This document shows positions 33,194-44,830 of a DNA stretch of 64,000 nt, piece after piece. Position numbers and translations under genes: made by a program. The stretch is from Spizellomyces punctatus DAOM BR117 (lineage: Eukaryota > Chytridiomycota > Chytridiomycetes > Spizellomycetales > Spizellomycetaceae): NCBI RefSeq assembly GCF_000182565.1, contig NW_015971548.1, forward strand, positions 674,047 to 738,046, written 5' to 3'. The notes beneath the pieces were generated by a model that searched no databases, was not told the origin of the DNA, and saw only the letters and a program-made list of their open reading frames with translations. The number at the start of each line of letters is the position of its first letter. The first letter of the stretch is position 1.

Positions 33194-35217
33194 TTTGACT
33201 CTGGGAATATTATATCCCCAGGGAGGGATGTCCTGTGAACCCGAAGCATCATGGCTTCTTGCAGTGCCGGCCGATTCATAGTTGATCCATCTCGACCAGG
33301 TAGCGGGAAGGTCAAAAAGAAACGATGGACTACAATATTACGTACTCCCGTCTCACTCCGTATCCAGCGATTAATTGTTCGAATCGACGCCAAGTTCGTG
33401 AACAACAGACCTTTTGGCCTTTCCTGTGTATCCCGGCTGTGAATATCGGATGCCCCGACACACGAGAAATGTCCACCTGCTGTCGAGGGAGACAACCTGG
33501 TTTCCACACTGGTCAAATTAGGAATCACGCTCCGTTTTTCAATGGGGGAGTACATATATACAGCTTTTGGAATGTAGCATGCACTGTGAAATGCCGATAA
33601 AGATGAAAAGATATTTGCGTCGTCCCGCGGGATCAAAATTCCAGTTGTCTGAAGTCAACGTGCTAGGTTGCATTGTCCTGCAATCACCTTCAATGTATGC
33701 TGCTGGAGATAACATTAAACCTTAACCGTGACACCTGAGCGGGGATCCTTCCGCGGATCCTCATCACCAACCTTGGTAACGAGTATCACAAACCTTTTCA
33801 ATTCAATTGATATTCATTATTAGCTGCGCCCTCTTCAAGTTGACGATTTCAAACTTGGAGCACATGGAGGTATGGTTTATCGTCACGCACGTGGGTTTGG
33901 CCCACTAACTAGAAGATCTCTGGCGTTTTCGGAGGTGGGCGCTTGCCTTTCTCCCAATCGGATCAACTTGGCCCAATGTCGAACCAAATAATGCAATCGC
34001 AGATTGTTGAAAATGGACATATGATTTGAAGATTGCAGCCAAGGAAGTAATCTCAGTTGCGTTGACAATGGTCCAATGTTGCATTTGCCTAATGCCAAAT
34101 TTGAAAATAAGGAATAGTCCGTCCTTGCCACTATCGCACACTTTGCAGTTATTCCTCGGTCACATTCATCCTTTTGCTGCGAAGATGTTCCAATTTCTTT
34201 CTGCGCTTGTCAGTTGCATTGTTTTGATTAGCATATGAGATCCTCTATCCAACCGTCATCCCACGGGTCGTCCACAGCAACATTGTTGACCAATGCCCCA
34301 GACAAAAGTCTAAACTCGTAATGCCACGTTTTGTCCAGCCCCTACATCCCATCAAAGCAATGCCTCCCCAACTTCCCTGCCTGGACTTTAACGCGCCCAG
34401 CCGATTAGTCCCTTGTAGCAGGGAGCTCAACACGTCCAGGCACGCCAAGGGTTTACTGCGTATAGCGCTGAATTGGATGGGGTGGGCCCAAAAAGCGGGG
34501 CCAGTACTTGCTGCGCAAATGTATTAGATCGGAATGTATTTCATTCCCCCCGGGTACTCCTTTGTGGCTGGATTAACTGCCAGTTCGGAGAATGACGGGG
34601 ATAGTAAAGGAAATGCTTGTAAATTAACAAATATCTCTGTGGTTAGCGGATGGATTTGAACTTCGTCACCGCATTTTGAAGATGAGAAAATGCTTTTATT
34701 GCTGCTTTTGTGGACGACGATGTACCGGGATCCATCAGAGGTCTTGAATTGTGGAATTCAAAAGTTAAGGATTGACAATTAGTTAGCGTAGTGAGGCATG
34801 GTTTGTAAGCCTCTGCGCCGTTAAAAGCGCTAAAGCATCTGCATAGCTTTATCCTTGAACATGACACTGCAATCCAATCATTGATTCAAAGTTCCTTTTA
34901 AGCTTTGCATATGCTGACCTTTTACAAGCACAGCCTTGTCGGTTTCTCGTCGTCGATCGCCATCGCGTATTATGAATAGAGGACTATCCTATTTATAGCA
35001 CATCGATGACGGTGTGGCAGCCAACATCGCAATAACTTACAGATTTGCCGAATGCATTTTTCTGGATGATGCTCTTGTTTCTTTCTTTGACAACCGATTT
35101 TACATTGACGTTTACTTAATACCAAAGTGCCAGATTTGGGCTCTTGGGATTTCATCTTGACGTTGTCTCAGCCTTGATTGCTCTCTTCATCTGTTTTACT
35201 CGTCTTCAACCCTGTTG
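33194..35217. other. Long intergenic region before the LysM gene
   Basis: About 2 kb with no supported gene. A 148-codon minus-strand frame (33190-33636) opens with TTG and shows no domain. A small direct repeat of GGATCCT units lies near 33741-33763. Scattered short frames near 33.9-34.9 kb look random. The last few hundred bases should hold the LysM promoter. Confidence 0.4.
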
Positions 35218-35988
35218 ATGGCTATGCTCACAGTCATGCCTGGCCACCCGACTACCGATCACCCCTTGGCCTTCTCCACCTCACCATCGTTCGACATGCT
35301 AGACCTGCACCCACATCTCAAAAACCGACGACGACGATGCTCTTCCGAGCCCGTCAAATCTCATGCACAAACTTTAGTATCTCCACCTAAAACACCAGCC
35401 CTTCCGTCCAAGCGTTATCACCAGGTCAAACCTGGGGACACACTGGAAGGTATATGCGTGCTGTACGGGGTCAGCGTCTCGGATATGAAGAGGATCAATA
35501 GAATTTGGAACCCCGGGGAATTGTTTCTGAGAAATGTATTGGAAATTCCCCTGTCGGGAGCACCGGTGGGCTCGGTTGCGGCTCTGCCAGCACATCCACC
35601 GCAAGATCAACAACAGACAACCATAACACCAGAAGCAGAACCAAAGACGATTACCCACCTCCTGACCCGAATCGACCAGGACGTCCAGCATGTTCTCACA
35701 TACCTTCCCAAACCTTCGCCTCCGACGCCCAAAAGACTGTACCCACCTCCACAGCATTATAGTCTGAAATCTAAAACTCCGACCGCCTCACCTCGGGCAT
35801 CACCAAAACAGGTGCGTGTCAAGGTGCGGTCGAATGTACCAGCGGCGGCTGTAAGCGATGTGGAGACGAAGAAGAAGGACAAGGAATCCGAAAAGGAACG
35901 GGACTCTGTTGAAGAGGTCAGAGAAATGCATCAGTGGGTTGATATGGTTGCGCTGGGAGCCTCGGCGGAAAACGCTGAGGCATTGTAG
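35218..35988 (+). CDS. Intracellular LysM-domain protein
   Basis: An intronless gene of 256 aa. One LysM motif spans about residues 67-113: YHQVKPGDTLEGICVLYGV, then SVSDMKRINRIWN and FLRNVLEIPL. The family binds N-acetylglucosamine-containing glycans in secreted proteins. Here there is no signal peptide or membrane span; the start is rich in His/Pro and Arg, as in LYSMD1/2-type cytosolic proteins. After the LysM comes a Pro-rich, basic and then Glu/Lys-rich tail (KKKDKESEKERDSVEEV). Function is unknown. A second ATG two codons downstream is equally usable. Confidence 0.8.
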   Translation: MAMLTVMPGHPTTDHPLAFSTSPSFDMLDLHPHLKNRRRRCSSEPVKSHAQTLVSPPKTPALPSKRYHQVKPGDTLEGICVLYGVSVSDMKRINRIWNPGELFLRNVLEIPLSGAPVGSVAALPAHPPQDQQQTTITPEAEPKTITHLLTRIDQDVQHVLTYLPKPSPPTPKRLYPPPQHYSLKSKTPTASPRASPKQVRVKVRSNVPAAAVSDVETKKKDKESEKERDSVEEVREMHQWVDMVALGASAENAEAL

Positions 35989-38218
35989 TTTACGATACCA
36001 CCTGCATGTTAAAGTAGGTTTTTTGGTAAACAGATAGCAATGTAGGCCTGTTGCAGTTGATAAAGATGTGGACAGTGATGATGAATAGAGTAATGACGGC
36101 TGTGGCTACCTAGCTATGAGACAAGTGCTTTGGCACTATAGTTTGCTAGCGTGGGTTTCCTGTTGCACCGCCGAGCCTGTATGCCAAACAGTAAGCACTG
36201 ATAGAGCAATCTCCACAAGAAGCAGAGTAAATAAATGAAACATTACACAATGTCTGACTTGGGTGGAGACGATTCATAAGACGACTCACGACTAGGATGT
36301 GGTTTCTTCCTTTTTTTGTTCAGAGGCTGGATGGAACGGTGGTAATATACTCATGCTACCCACGGCGGCTAACAGTGGCGACGGAACATAGCAGGGATGA
36401 ATGCTCTTTGCGGCGGTCACCTCCACCTGCTATGGATTGCTGGCAGTTGATCTTCTTTTCTGGCCATGATGTACGCAACACATTCCCGCTTCCGAGCTGA
36501 CATACTTGCCCGCCTTTGGTTCCCGCCGAGCGTCCTCCTGTGACGCGCTTGTGCAGTAACTTGTTGTGCGGGCTGAGGCATGGGCGCAGATCATGAGGAG
36601 GCAGGGGGACTTTAATATTGACCGTGGCAAGGGGCGGGCAAGCGGGACAATGACTGGGAGAGGAGGAGCCGAAGCCTGGATGTACTGGTTTCTGGCAAGC
36701 AAAGGGTGTTCTAAACTCTGTGTCCTTTGTCGCGAGATGGATGATCTGTCATGTCCGCATTTATAATCCTAGTTTCAGTCGTGACTGCCTACAAGGTCGA
36801 CAAGCAGCAGTGCTGATGGAATTTGTTCAACCATCAATAGGAAATTGGCACCACCTCACGAATAGGTTGTATGTTCCTCAAGCTGGTCGACCTGGACCAT
36901 TTGTCGTATCACTCCATATACCTGGTTCCACAACGCCGTTGCTTATGGTTCTTGTCAAAGGACTACAAACGCCCACGACGTTCGGAGGACGCCGGGTGGC
37001 GGGTGGCCCACACTGATCGTCATGGACACACCCATCACAAGGGTAAAGGATCAATCGTCTACAGTTCTCTCCATGCATCCAGACAATGGCTCATTGTCGC
37101 CGGGTAGACAACCTGACCTGCCCGGAAGCTAAAGTGGGTAACAAAACGTAATTCCTGTTAGTGATGGCCCTCCCTCATCACAATCATTCATCTTTAACAA
37201 GAGGTAGCCGTGGGCAGACAATCATCCCTTCTTCCTTTTCCTGTCCATACCCCGACACGATGGTAGTGCAACGGGCAATCTTCATTTTTTTGAGTTTGAA
37301 TTCCTTGCCACAAACCGTTCTCCGTTCGGGCAAAAAGTGAAAAGGTTTGAACAACATAAAGTGCCATAGAATCCACGGTAGAAAAAGAATAAGGGTTGCC
37401 CCCAGGTGAGTAGACGCTAATTGCCCCGTGTTCAGGGCAGCGGGTGCCACGGCAGTGTGCAACGAGGTGTTCAAGTGTTCCTTACCATGGACGATTACCT
37501 GCATGCGTCATGTCCGAACGCATTTTATCGTCCGATCCAATCTGCCAATTTCAGGCAAGATTGGCAAGTAGCCGGTCGCACTGGTGTGCTTCTGCTGCCC
37601 GCCCCCAGGGCCCCGCCAAGCAGATCCTTTGTCCATTGTTGGCAGTTCTCCTCCCCTTTTTGCTCCCTGGATGTGTGCTTCCGTCTTTTGATTTCATTGT
37701 AACGGAAGGGATCGTCGCCTATTCCTCCTTTTTGTAACACTTTTTTTTTTGGACTGGCAATTCCCTCCTTTCATTTTCCCGCTGATTTACACCCCCTTTG
37801 TGATAAACGAGAGTCTAGTCTCCCCCGTTCTACAGGATCTGTTGGTCCCCCCATTTTTCCCCTTCCTCCGCTTCAAGGCCATAGGGGGGGAACACAGTAG
37901 AAGAAGAGAGCCTTTTGACGCGGCCAGTCCTTCACGCTGGTTTTATTTTTTTTTCCTATTGTGATTGCTCACAGTCCGGGAGAGCTCCTGGCTGGCCGAT
38001 TGCCTGGAATGCGGCCGAACGAATGCTTCGATGAGCGTCTCCGCCCCCCTAATTGGCACCCACTTTCTTTTCCAGCCGGAACCTATATGATCGCAGTCTC
38101 TGGAAGGCCCCAGTCAGAACAAAGGCCCAGAACGCTTCTCTGCCGAGAATTCCTTCACCTCTTTGCAGAGTGAGCAAGAGTGACCAAGACGAATACTGCG
38201 AAAACTAGCAAAAGAGCC
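35989..38218. other. Long upstream region of a C2H2 transcription factor gene
   Basis: 2.2 kb with no gene I would support, despite several open frames of 60-106 codons on both strands. The last ~550 bp carry poly-T and poly-pyrimidine runs (for example 37739-37749 and 37947-37955). Such long leaders are common before fungal regulatory genes; a long 5' untranslated region with small upstream frames is possible but unproven. Confidence 0.4.
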
Positions 38219-40245
38219 ATGGCAGGCACACAATATCACAGGCATTCCGTACCGTCGTTGGTGGCTTCGGCGTCGTCAGCCCACGGCAACGACTTTCAAA
38301 CACCGTAAGTAGCCTGCTCATTTTAGCAAAGGGCGCAAAAAAAAGACGCAAAAGACAGTTTGGACACGCAAAATCTGACGCCTTCTCGTCGGATAGGTAT
38401 GGCCATGAGCGTTCGAATCGGTACTGGTGTCGACAGTATTCTCCCCCGGGCGAACGCAGGCTGCCGCCTCATGCGCATCCGTCCGTGGCGTATCGGCCAG
38501 AGCATCCCATTACGGCGGCTGTACAGCAGTCACATCCTGCTGCTTCTCCGGCTGCGGAAGTGCGTCCATTAGGCACCCATCGCTCTGTTTCGCCGACTTC
38601 CTTGTCACCTCCAGATCACAGGCTGACACCTCAACCAATAAGTTATTCGCCAGAAATTGGAGCTGATGCATCGTCGGATGGATCCTCTTCCGTCGATGGC
38701 ACTGTAGACAGCGACAATGGTTCTGGGTATACGGGACGTATCCGCAAATATGTATGCTCGTTTGAAAATTGCGGCAAGTCCTTTACTACCAGGTATGGTA
38801 AACACACCCTTGCCAGATTGGTTTCAAAAAAGATTTACGAATCTGATTCCTTGCTCATCCATCAACTTTAGCGGCCATTTAACGAGACATATGCGTAGCC
38901 ATGCTTCTGTAAAGCCTTTTGCCTGTGCCGTGCCAGGATGCACAAGCCGGTTCACACGACAAGATAATATGATGGCAGTATGTATATTATGCAATTTCAC
39001 CTGTTTATCTGCCATCGCGTTAAAGCCATGCTTCAGCATTATCGCCAGCACATGCAAAAAATTTCTCAAGGAAATGAAGACAGTTTGAATGCCACGGATT
39101 CCACGTCGCCGCCAGCATCCACAGGCACCAAACGCCGTGATCGGCTCGAGCAGAGTAATCCTTATCCACGGATCTCTCCAAAAAGGACTCTAGCGCCGTC
39201 TTCAAGCCAAGTGGCCGCCCGACAGCAAGAAGACACACATTCATCATTGAAAGGTCCAGAAGAGCAAGCCAATCGTGATCAGGTGGCGACAACCAGCACG
39301 GCAGCTTCACATCCGTTGGAACAGGCTCCCCCCCTGTCGCCGGCGCCGCCGCCCCAACCACACCCACCCCCTGCTCCTTATCCGCCGTATCCATCTCCAG
39401 TAAGTTATGTAGCTTCAGGACCTCCGCATAGACACTGCGTATGCGGCGCGTATCCCAATCCGTATTACCCTCCCAATGTTACGCAATGGGATCCATCGTT
39501 ACCGCCCGTCACATCAAACTATCCGCCGTCATGTCCGCCAGCAGCGATGCCTTATTCCGAACCACCCCCAGTGTCGCAGTCTTCAGGACCGCCTACGCAG
39601 ACACCGGACTACTTTTCTTACCACCCCGAGCGTCCTTATATTTCAGGTCATGCACCTTATCCACAACCTGCTGGACAAGTTGCCTATCGACCAGCGCCAA
39701 TGGCGGAGGAGAAAAGGTCTCAGTCACCAGCTGGTCAGCCCCCGTGTTCACCTGCAGATCCGTCAGCAATGCCGACACCTCCATTGGCATCCCGGCATGT
39801 ACTTGTGCATCCTCCTGCTCCAGTTCGCCCTCCTCCACCTAACTGGGGCCCGTTCCCAGCACCACCCAATCCCGCAAAGCCACCCCATTCTGCAGAGTCC
39901 ACCGGAGCGGTCGCCCCAGCTGGTCCTGCTCCGTATGGACCACCGGCGCATCCGCATGTGAAACCCCCTTTCCATCCATCTCCCTCTGGAAAAGATCAAC
40001 AAGTGCAGCCCTTCTTGGCACCCAATCCTCCAACCGAGTACTACCCGTATTCTCAACCAGGATACCATCCGCATCCACCGCCCGTGTCAACCCATGACCC
40101 GAACCAGTCCTTTCCGGAGTACGCTGGTTACACCCACCCGCATTACGCATACTATCATGGTCACCACCCATATGGAGGTTATGCATATCCCACATACCCA
40201 CCGCACCCTGGACACTATGCAAGATGGCAATCACCCCATTACTAG
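38219..40245 (+). CDS. C2H2 zinc-finger transcription factor with Pro-rich tail
   Basis: Four exons (38219..38304, 38397..38792, 38872..38977, 39037..40245) encode 598 aa. Two adjacent C2H2 fingers lie at about residues 147-200: CSFENCGKSFTTRSGHLTRH and CAVPGCTSRFTRQDNMMA, continued as HYRQH after intron 3. Each finger is interrupted by an intron. The recognition helices (RSGHLTR, RQDNMMA) resemble those of Msn2/Mig1-like fungal activators of stress or carbon genes, but the target cannot be named. The C-terminal ~400 residues are extremely Pro/Tyr/His-rich, a likely activation or condensate-forming region. A related gene lies at 46.2-47.5 kb on the other strand. Confidence 0.88.
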
Positions 40246-40897
40246 AGTTGGAATTATGTACATGTTGTGTTTATTTGTTGTCTTTTTGACTGGACGCGAA
40301 ATATCAATAATTGTATTTAGATTCGAAGGAACTTTGCTTGGGAGTATAGGATGATATTTATTAGAGAAGGGTATTACGTCCTGTTTCTTCGTTTGTGGGT
40401 CGTTGCGTCTTGATCCGATGTAAACATTGACTGTAAAAATATCGAGTAATGACTTTGGATTTCTAATTGGCCTAGGTTGCGTGAGGTCCATCAGTTTCTT
40501 GTCAGCTGTGCGAATGTAAAACGTCCCGTACAGATGTGGAGGTGGTCTTGCTTTGTGTTGGTTCAGCGGACGGTGTTTTCCTTGCCGTGGATCCAGCAAC
40601 TGCATCTGAGCGCGGTTCTTGGTAAGCCATGGCATAAGCAAGGGTCATATAACCATTTTCGGATTCGGACATCGAATGCGCTTGGTAAGGCCTCGCCAGC
40701 TGTTGAGGATTTGCAACGGTGGTCCATCGAACGGCTGGTTGCAAAACATTATCGGTATTCTTTCGCGCATAGACTTGTGAGAGCGTTTACGAGGTCCCCG
40801 TCCGCAATCATTTGGTGTCGTGCTTGCTTGGGTGCATAGTAATGGATCTCTCGTACTTGGAGGCAAGTGTTGTCCTTAGCGCAAGTGGAACCGACAC
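40246..40897. other. Intergenic region upstream of the ING gene
   Basis: About 650 bp that carry open frames on both strands without a recognisable domain. It holds the 3' end of the C2H2 gene and the ING promoter. Confidence 0.4.
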
Positions 40898-42338
40898 ATG
40901 TTTCGCGGCCTAAACTCGCTACAACGATACATTCCGACTTGTTTACCGACATGGACACAGGAGTACTTGGACAGTATGTGTGTGCTTGTGCAAGATTTCT
41001 TGTTATTTGGAACTTTAAGGTTTGACATTGGTCTCTCAGTCGTCGAGGATTTGTCGTTTGAGGCTGGACGTGGGTTGAGCAAGGTATGCATGCGGGCATT
41101 CGTTGGGGCATAGGTCTATTTCTGATAACGACGTTAATTTTTGGAACGTTTAGTTGAAGGAGGTTGATCGACCATGTACAGGTTTGTTCGTGCCATTCCA
41201 CACTGGTGAGGGAACTTATCCATGAACTCATTTGAACGCAGATCAAAGAAAAACTCTCACAAGCGAGATGACGGATCTCCTAACAAACCTGCCTACACTA
41301 CCCCATCAAGAACTTGTTTCCAAAATGCGGTATCTGACCACCCTCATGAGCGAACTACGTTCGCTAGTTGAGGAGCGTGTATTGTGTGCCATCGAGGTTG
41401 GGGACGAGGTTGAAGAACGGGTGAGGAGGTTAGAGGGTGTTTGTGAGGAGATGGGTGTTGGTATGTTCGTTTCATGGCTTTGCTTTCAAGATCTGTTTGT
41501 GTTGACTTTGACATTTTTCTTGGTATGGACAAGAGCCGGTTTTGGATAATAACAAGACCTACAAGTGTCCGTACGGTACGCCCACTCAGAGGCAGTTTAC
41601 ACCGTCTGCCATACATCGTGTACCAAAGCGAGATGGTCAACTCAAGCGATTGTTTGGTCCACCACGATCTCATCCCGATGAGGAAGTGTCATTAGGGCAG
41701 CCGCCGTGTCAGCGGATACCACCCAAATTCGTACCACACGACACTGTCCTGGAGGAGAAAAAGGAGGCTGCACGCGCTGCTGAACGGTGTGAACAGGAAG
41801 GGAAGGTCCCGACACGACCTAGGCGAACTGGATCTGGAACTGCCGTATCTGGGGAGGGTGAAGTGCGGGTTACAGCGAGTCCCGTCAAGGTAAAAGAAAA
41901 GGATCGAGACAAGAAGAGGGTGAACGGCGGTGAGGCGCCCATGGGAAAGCGGGTCAAAATAAAGAGGTATGTTACTAGGTTGTATGCTGCGATATCGTAT
42001 GTCAATGTATGGTTGCCCTTAACCCCGAGATCAACAGATCCAAGCCGAGCGTATACTGCTTTTGTAAAGAAGATATCGGACCTGAGGCTCCCATGATTGG
42101 TATGGCCTCTTGTGATTGCACGGAAGACATGATACACTTTACTGACAGATCGTACACATATAGAATGCTCTACAGGATCGGTAGGAAACCATCACCGCTT
42201 CCTTTTTTTTTGGACCAACTTTGTTCATCTTTTTGATGTTAGGCATGTCCAGCGGGTCACTGGTTCCATTTTATATGTGTGGACGTTACCAAGGCCCCTC
42301 GAGGGAAATGGTGGTGTCCTGGATGTCGGGATCGGTGA
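40898..42338 (+). CDS. ING-family PHD-finger protein (histone acetyltransferase/deacetylase subunit)
   Basis: Eight exons (40898..40973, 41040..41083, 41154..41181, 41242..41460, 41534..41966, 42038..42099, 42164..42180, 42243..42338) give 324 aa, all in phase. The N-terminal ING helix reads [17 protein letters not shown] then KLKEVDR, and is spread over three tiny exons. A basic low-complexity middle follows. The C-terminal PHD finger contains [31 protein letters not shown] and WWCPGC, the order expected for a C4HC3 ING finger that reads methylated H3K4. The spacing of the second cysteine pair is C-x5-C, one longer than usual. The pair's first cysteine is encoded by a 17-nt exon. ING proteins are subunits of NuA4/SAGA/Rpd3-type complexes; which one is unknown. 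It converges with the RRM gene, stops 145 bp apart. Confidence 0.86.
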
Positions 42339-42483
42339 CGCTTGGCTTTGATGGGAAATTTGATTGCGATGGGGCCATTTTTATTTCACACCTTTTCGCA
42401 GACAATGCAAAATTAATCTAAGCATTCAAAGCAATTTACAGAAAGGTGTTACGGCTTGTAAACGAAGGGATTGGTTACGTTTT

Positions 42484-44830
42484 TTACTCTTTAATGCATC
42501 TACCAATCTCCATCCAGTAATCTTCCAGCTCTTGGTCCAGTTTGAATTTGACTTGTTTTCTGGTTAGTTTTTTGGACGTCCGTGTTGTGGTGCACGGTTC
42601 CCTCAAATCTTCAAGCATCCCTGTAGCTTGTTTACCATGGACAACGTCCTGAGGGTATCTTAGAATCGTGAGTTTTGCAATGTGCCATTTTATTAGTCTG
42701 GTAGCTATGGTTTTTGTCTTACCGGGTAGGGATAAGGGGCATATTGTCTTTGTAGAGGACTATATTCAGTGAAGTAGTCGCTGCCATGTACGTGAATGGG
42801 ACAGTCGGAGTGGCCAGGAATACGAACCGCCGGCTTACCTTGGTTTTCGATGAGCTCGCATGTCCCAGCTTTCAAGTGGATGGTAATGTCGTATATGTGG
42901 GTTCACGTAGATTTTCGACGGACGGTAATGCCGATCATCCACAATCTCAGGGCGTCGAGGTGGACGGTAATATTGCATATCCGAATCGGTCATCCGTCTA
43001 TTCATAAAATGAGAAATGAGGGAATGGAAACCTTACGTACTTGATTTCTTCAGGTTACCTCTTGTGCCCATTTTTCCTTCCCGGCCGACGGTGTCGATGA
43101 TGATGGCTGCCAATCAATAACAATGGCGACGTAAGCAAGACATCATCAAGACAAGAGAATACGTTTACCTTTCATCATCCTTTGCCTTTCTTTGCTCTGG
43201 ATGTGGTTGACTGTTCATAAGGGAAAGTGGTCAGATGGCCATTATCGTAAATTGCCAAAACATTGCAAATATTACAAGTTATTTCCTTTTCGATGGAGGT
43301 CACCTGTTCCTATCGTATCTTTTTCAAGAGCTGGATGCGGGGTGTATGTGCTCTTTAGAAACATGTGTTAGTTGCAAGATACGATTTTGTCTCTACGTGA
43401 AATTTGGATCAGTGATCGGAAGATGAGACATTTTACCTTGTCGACAAAGGAAAGCCACTTGGATGTAATGGATTTTTGGCTGTTTTGTGAGGTGCCGACT
43501 GACGGGATTTTCGGGTAGATGTCCACGGTAGTGGAAGGAGGAGGAGCGCGGGTATGTGGGGAAGGCATGTCCGCTATGGCGGCAGGGTCGGAGGTCGTTG
43601 AAGGACAGGATGCGCTACTACCTGATGAGGATACGTCTAACAGGGTAGCACTGACGATCCGTCCTGTAACCAGAAAGACAAGCATCATAAAGTTGACGAG
43701 GTAAACACTCGATGAAAGCAAAACACCAAAAAGCTGGAAAAACGAACCGTCAACAGTTCGCCCATCTAAATTGCGCACAGCTCTCTGTGCATCCTCCAAA
43801 TGTCCAAACCCTACTGTAGCCGTTCTCGTGACGCAGCCAGAGGAGTCGGCGGCCAGCCGAACAGAATGGACTGGTGCATAGGAAGCAAAGTATGTCTGTC
43901 GGTTGGAACAAGACGGATCAACTTGTGAGATAGGTAAAATTCACGCAGAAGAATAGATGGAGGGTACTAGATACTTTCCTTTAAATCCTCTTGCGCAACG
44001 CGGATATCCAGCCCCTGTATTTGCATTAGAAAGCTACGATGCTCTTTCGAACGATGTTGAGACACAGTGGATGTAGGTGTGGGTGGAATATGAAGGGATT
44101 TGGGTTGCACCGGGTTCGGATCTTTGTGCTTGATCTATGAATTTGGGATGCTGAGTGGGGGTTTGGGTGAAGGTGGGAATCTGAATGCTTACCTCCGTTT
44201 TCTCTGGGCACTTTGGCCGTTCGCTCTAAACCGTTCAAGGATGGGATTACCCTTCATAGAGAATTATCAGGCAATCATGTTCCCATACCTTTCGACGCTC
44301 TTTCTCTCCAGCCGAGCATGCCAGGGATCCAATCGTATCCAACACGGGATTGGGTGCATGCATCCTACGGTGGACTCTATTCACTTCTGACGCTTCTGTC
44401 TACAAGTAAAAACAACCATGTACCGTTAACAAAGCACATAAGGGATTAGTGTCGAGCATTAAACACTTGATACCTTTTTACGGACAGTTTGGGAAGTAGA
44501 TTTAGGTATCCATATCATGTTATGCGCTAATTGAATCCTGCGAGAATAGGTAAGACTGTGAAGCATACCTTGGCCATTTTCCGTTTCTCGACGGAGGATT
44601 CCAAATCTGCACTATCATTTCCAAGACGCTGTCAAATAATAACAATGTTGGACACGTTCAACTTTAACAAACACGAACCGACCACTAACCTCTCTGCCTT
44701 CGTGCCCGAGCACCCTCTGTTCCTTTCGCCCACACTGCATTGAGGTCTCGAGAAGGCCTTTCGACCTTGCTTGGGGCGAAACCGTTTTGGGTCTGCTCCT
44801 TTTGGATGGGGTATGGGACCGTGGCGACAT
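42484..44830 (-). CDS. RRM protein with ALYREF/CHTOP-like C-terminal motif, putative mRNA-export adaptor
   Basis: Thirteen exons on the minus strand (44830..44690, 44628..44569, 44399..44289, 44225..44193, 44134..43975, 43921..43727, 43663..43437, 43352..43304, 43210..43169, 43106..43037, 42997..42839, 42780..42723, 42648..42484) give 489 aa with phase kept throughout. An RRM occupies about residues 130-225: FLMQIQGLDIRVAQEDLKE, VHSVRLAADSSG, then ATVGFGHLEDAQRAVRNLDG. A Ser-rich region, basic helices and a Tyr/Arg/His-rich stretch with YYRPP, HYRPS and HYHPL units follow. The end KLDQELEDYWMEIGRC matches the LDxELDxY pattern of the UAP56/Sub2-binding C-terminal motif of ALYREF, CHTOP and Yra1. 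Role in mRNA export is therefore likely but inferred. The intron 43664..43726 is 63 nt, in frame and stop-free. Confidence 0.7.

Noticed and set aside
33190-33636. 148-codon minus-strand frame
   Set aside because: It opens with TTG, has no internal domain and no conserved motif.
33741-33763. GGATCCT direct repeat as a possible insertion site
   Set aside because: Too short, with no flanking inverted repeats or transposase.
36430-37504. Several frames of 60-106 codons upstream of the C2H2 gene
   Set aside because: Biased composition, no domain, overlapping on both strands; more likely leader or promoter sequence.
40749-41246. 165-codon minus-strand frame
   Set aside because: It overlaps the first exons of the ING gene, whose N-terminal motif is clear on the plus strand.
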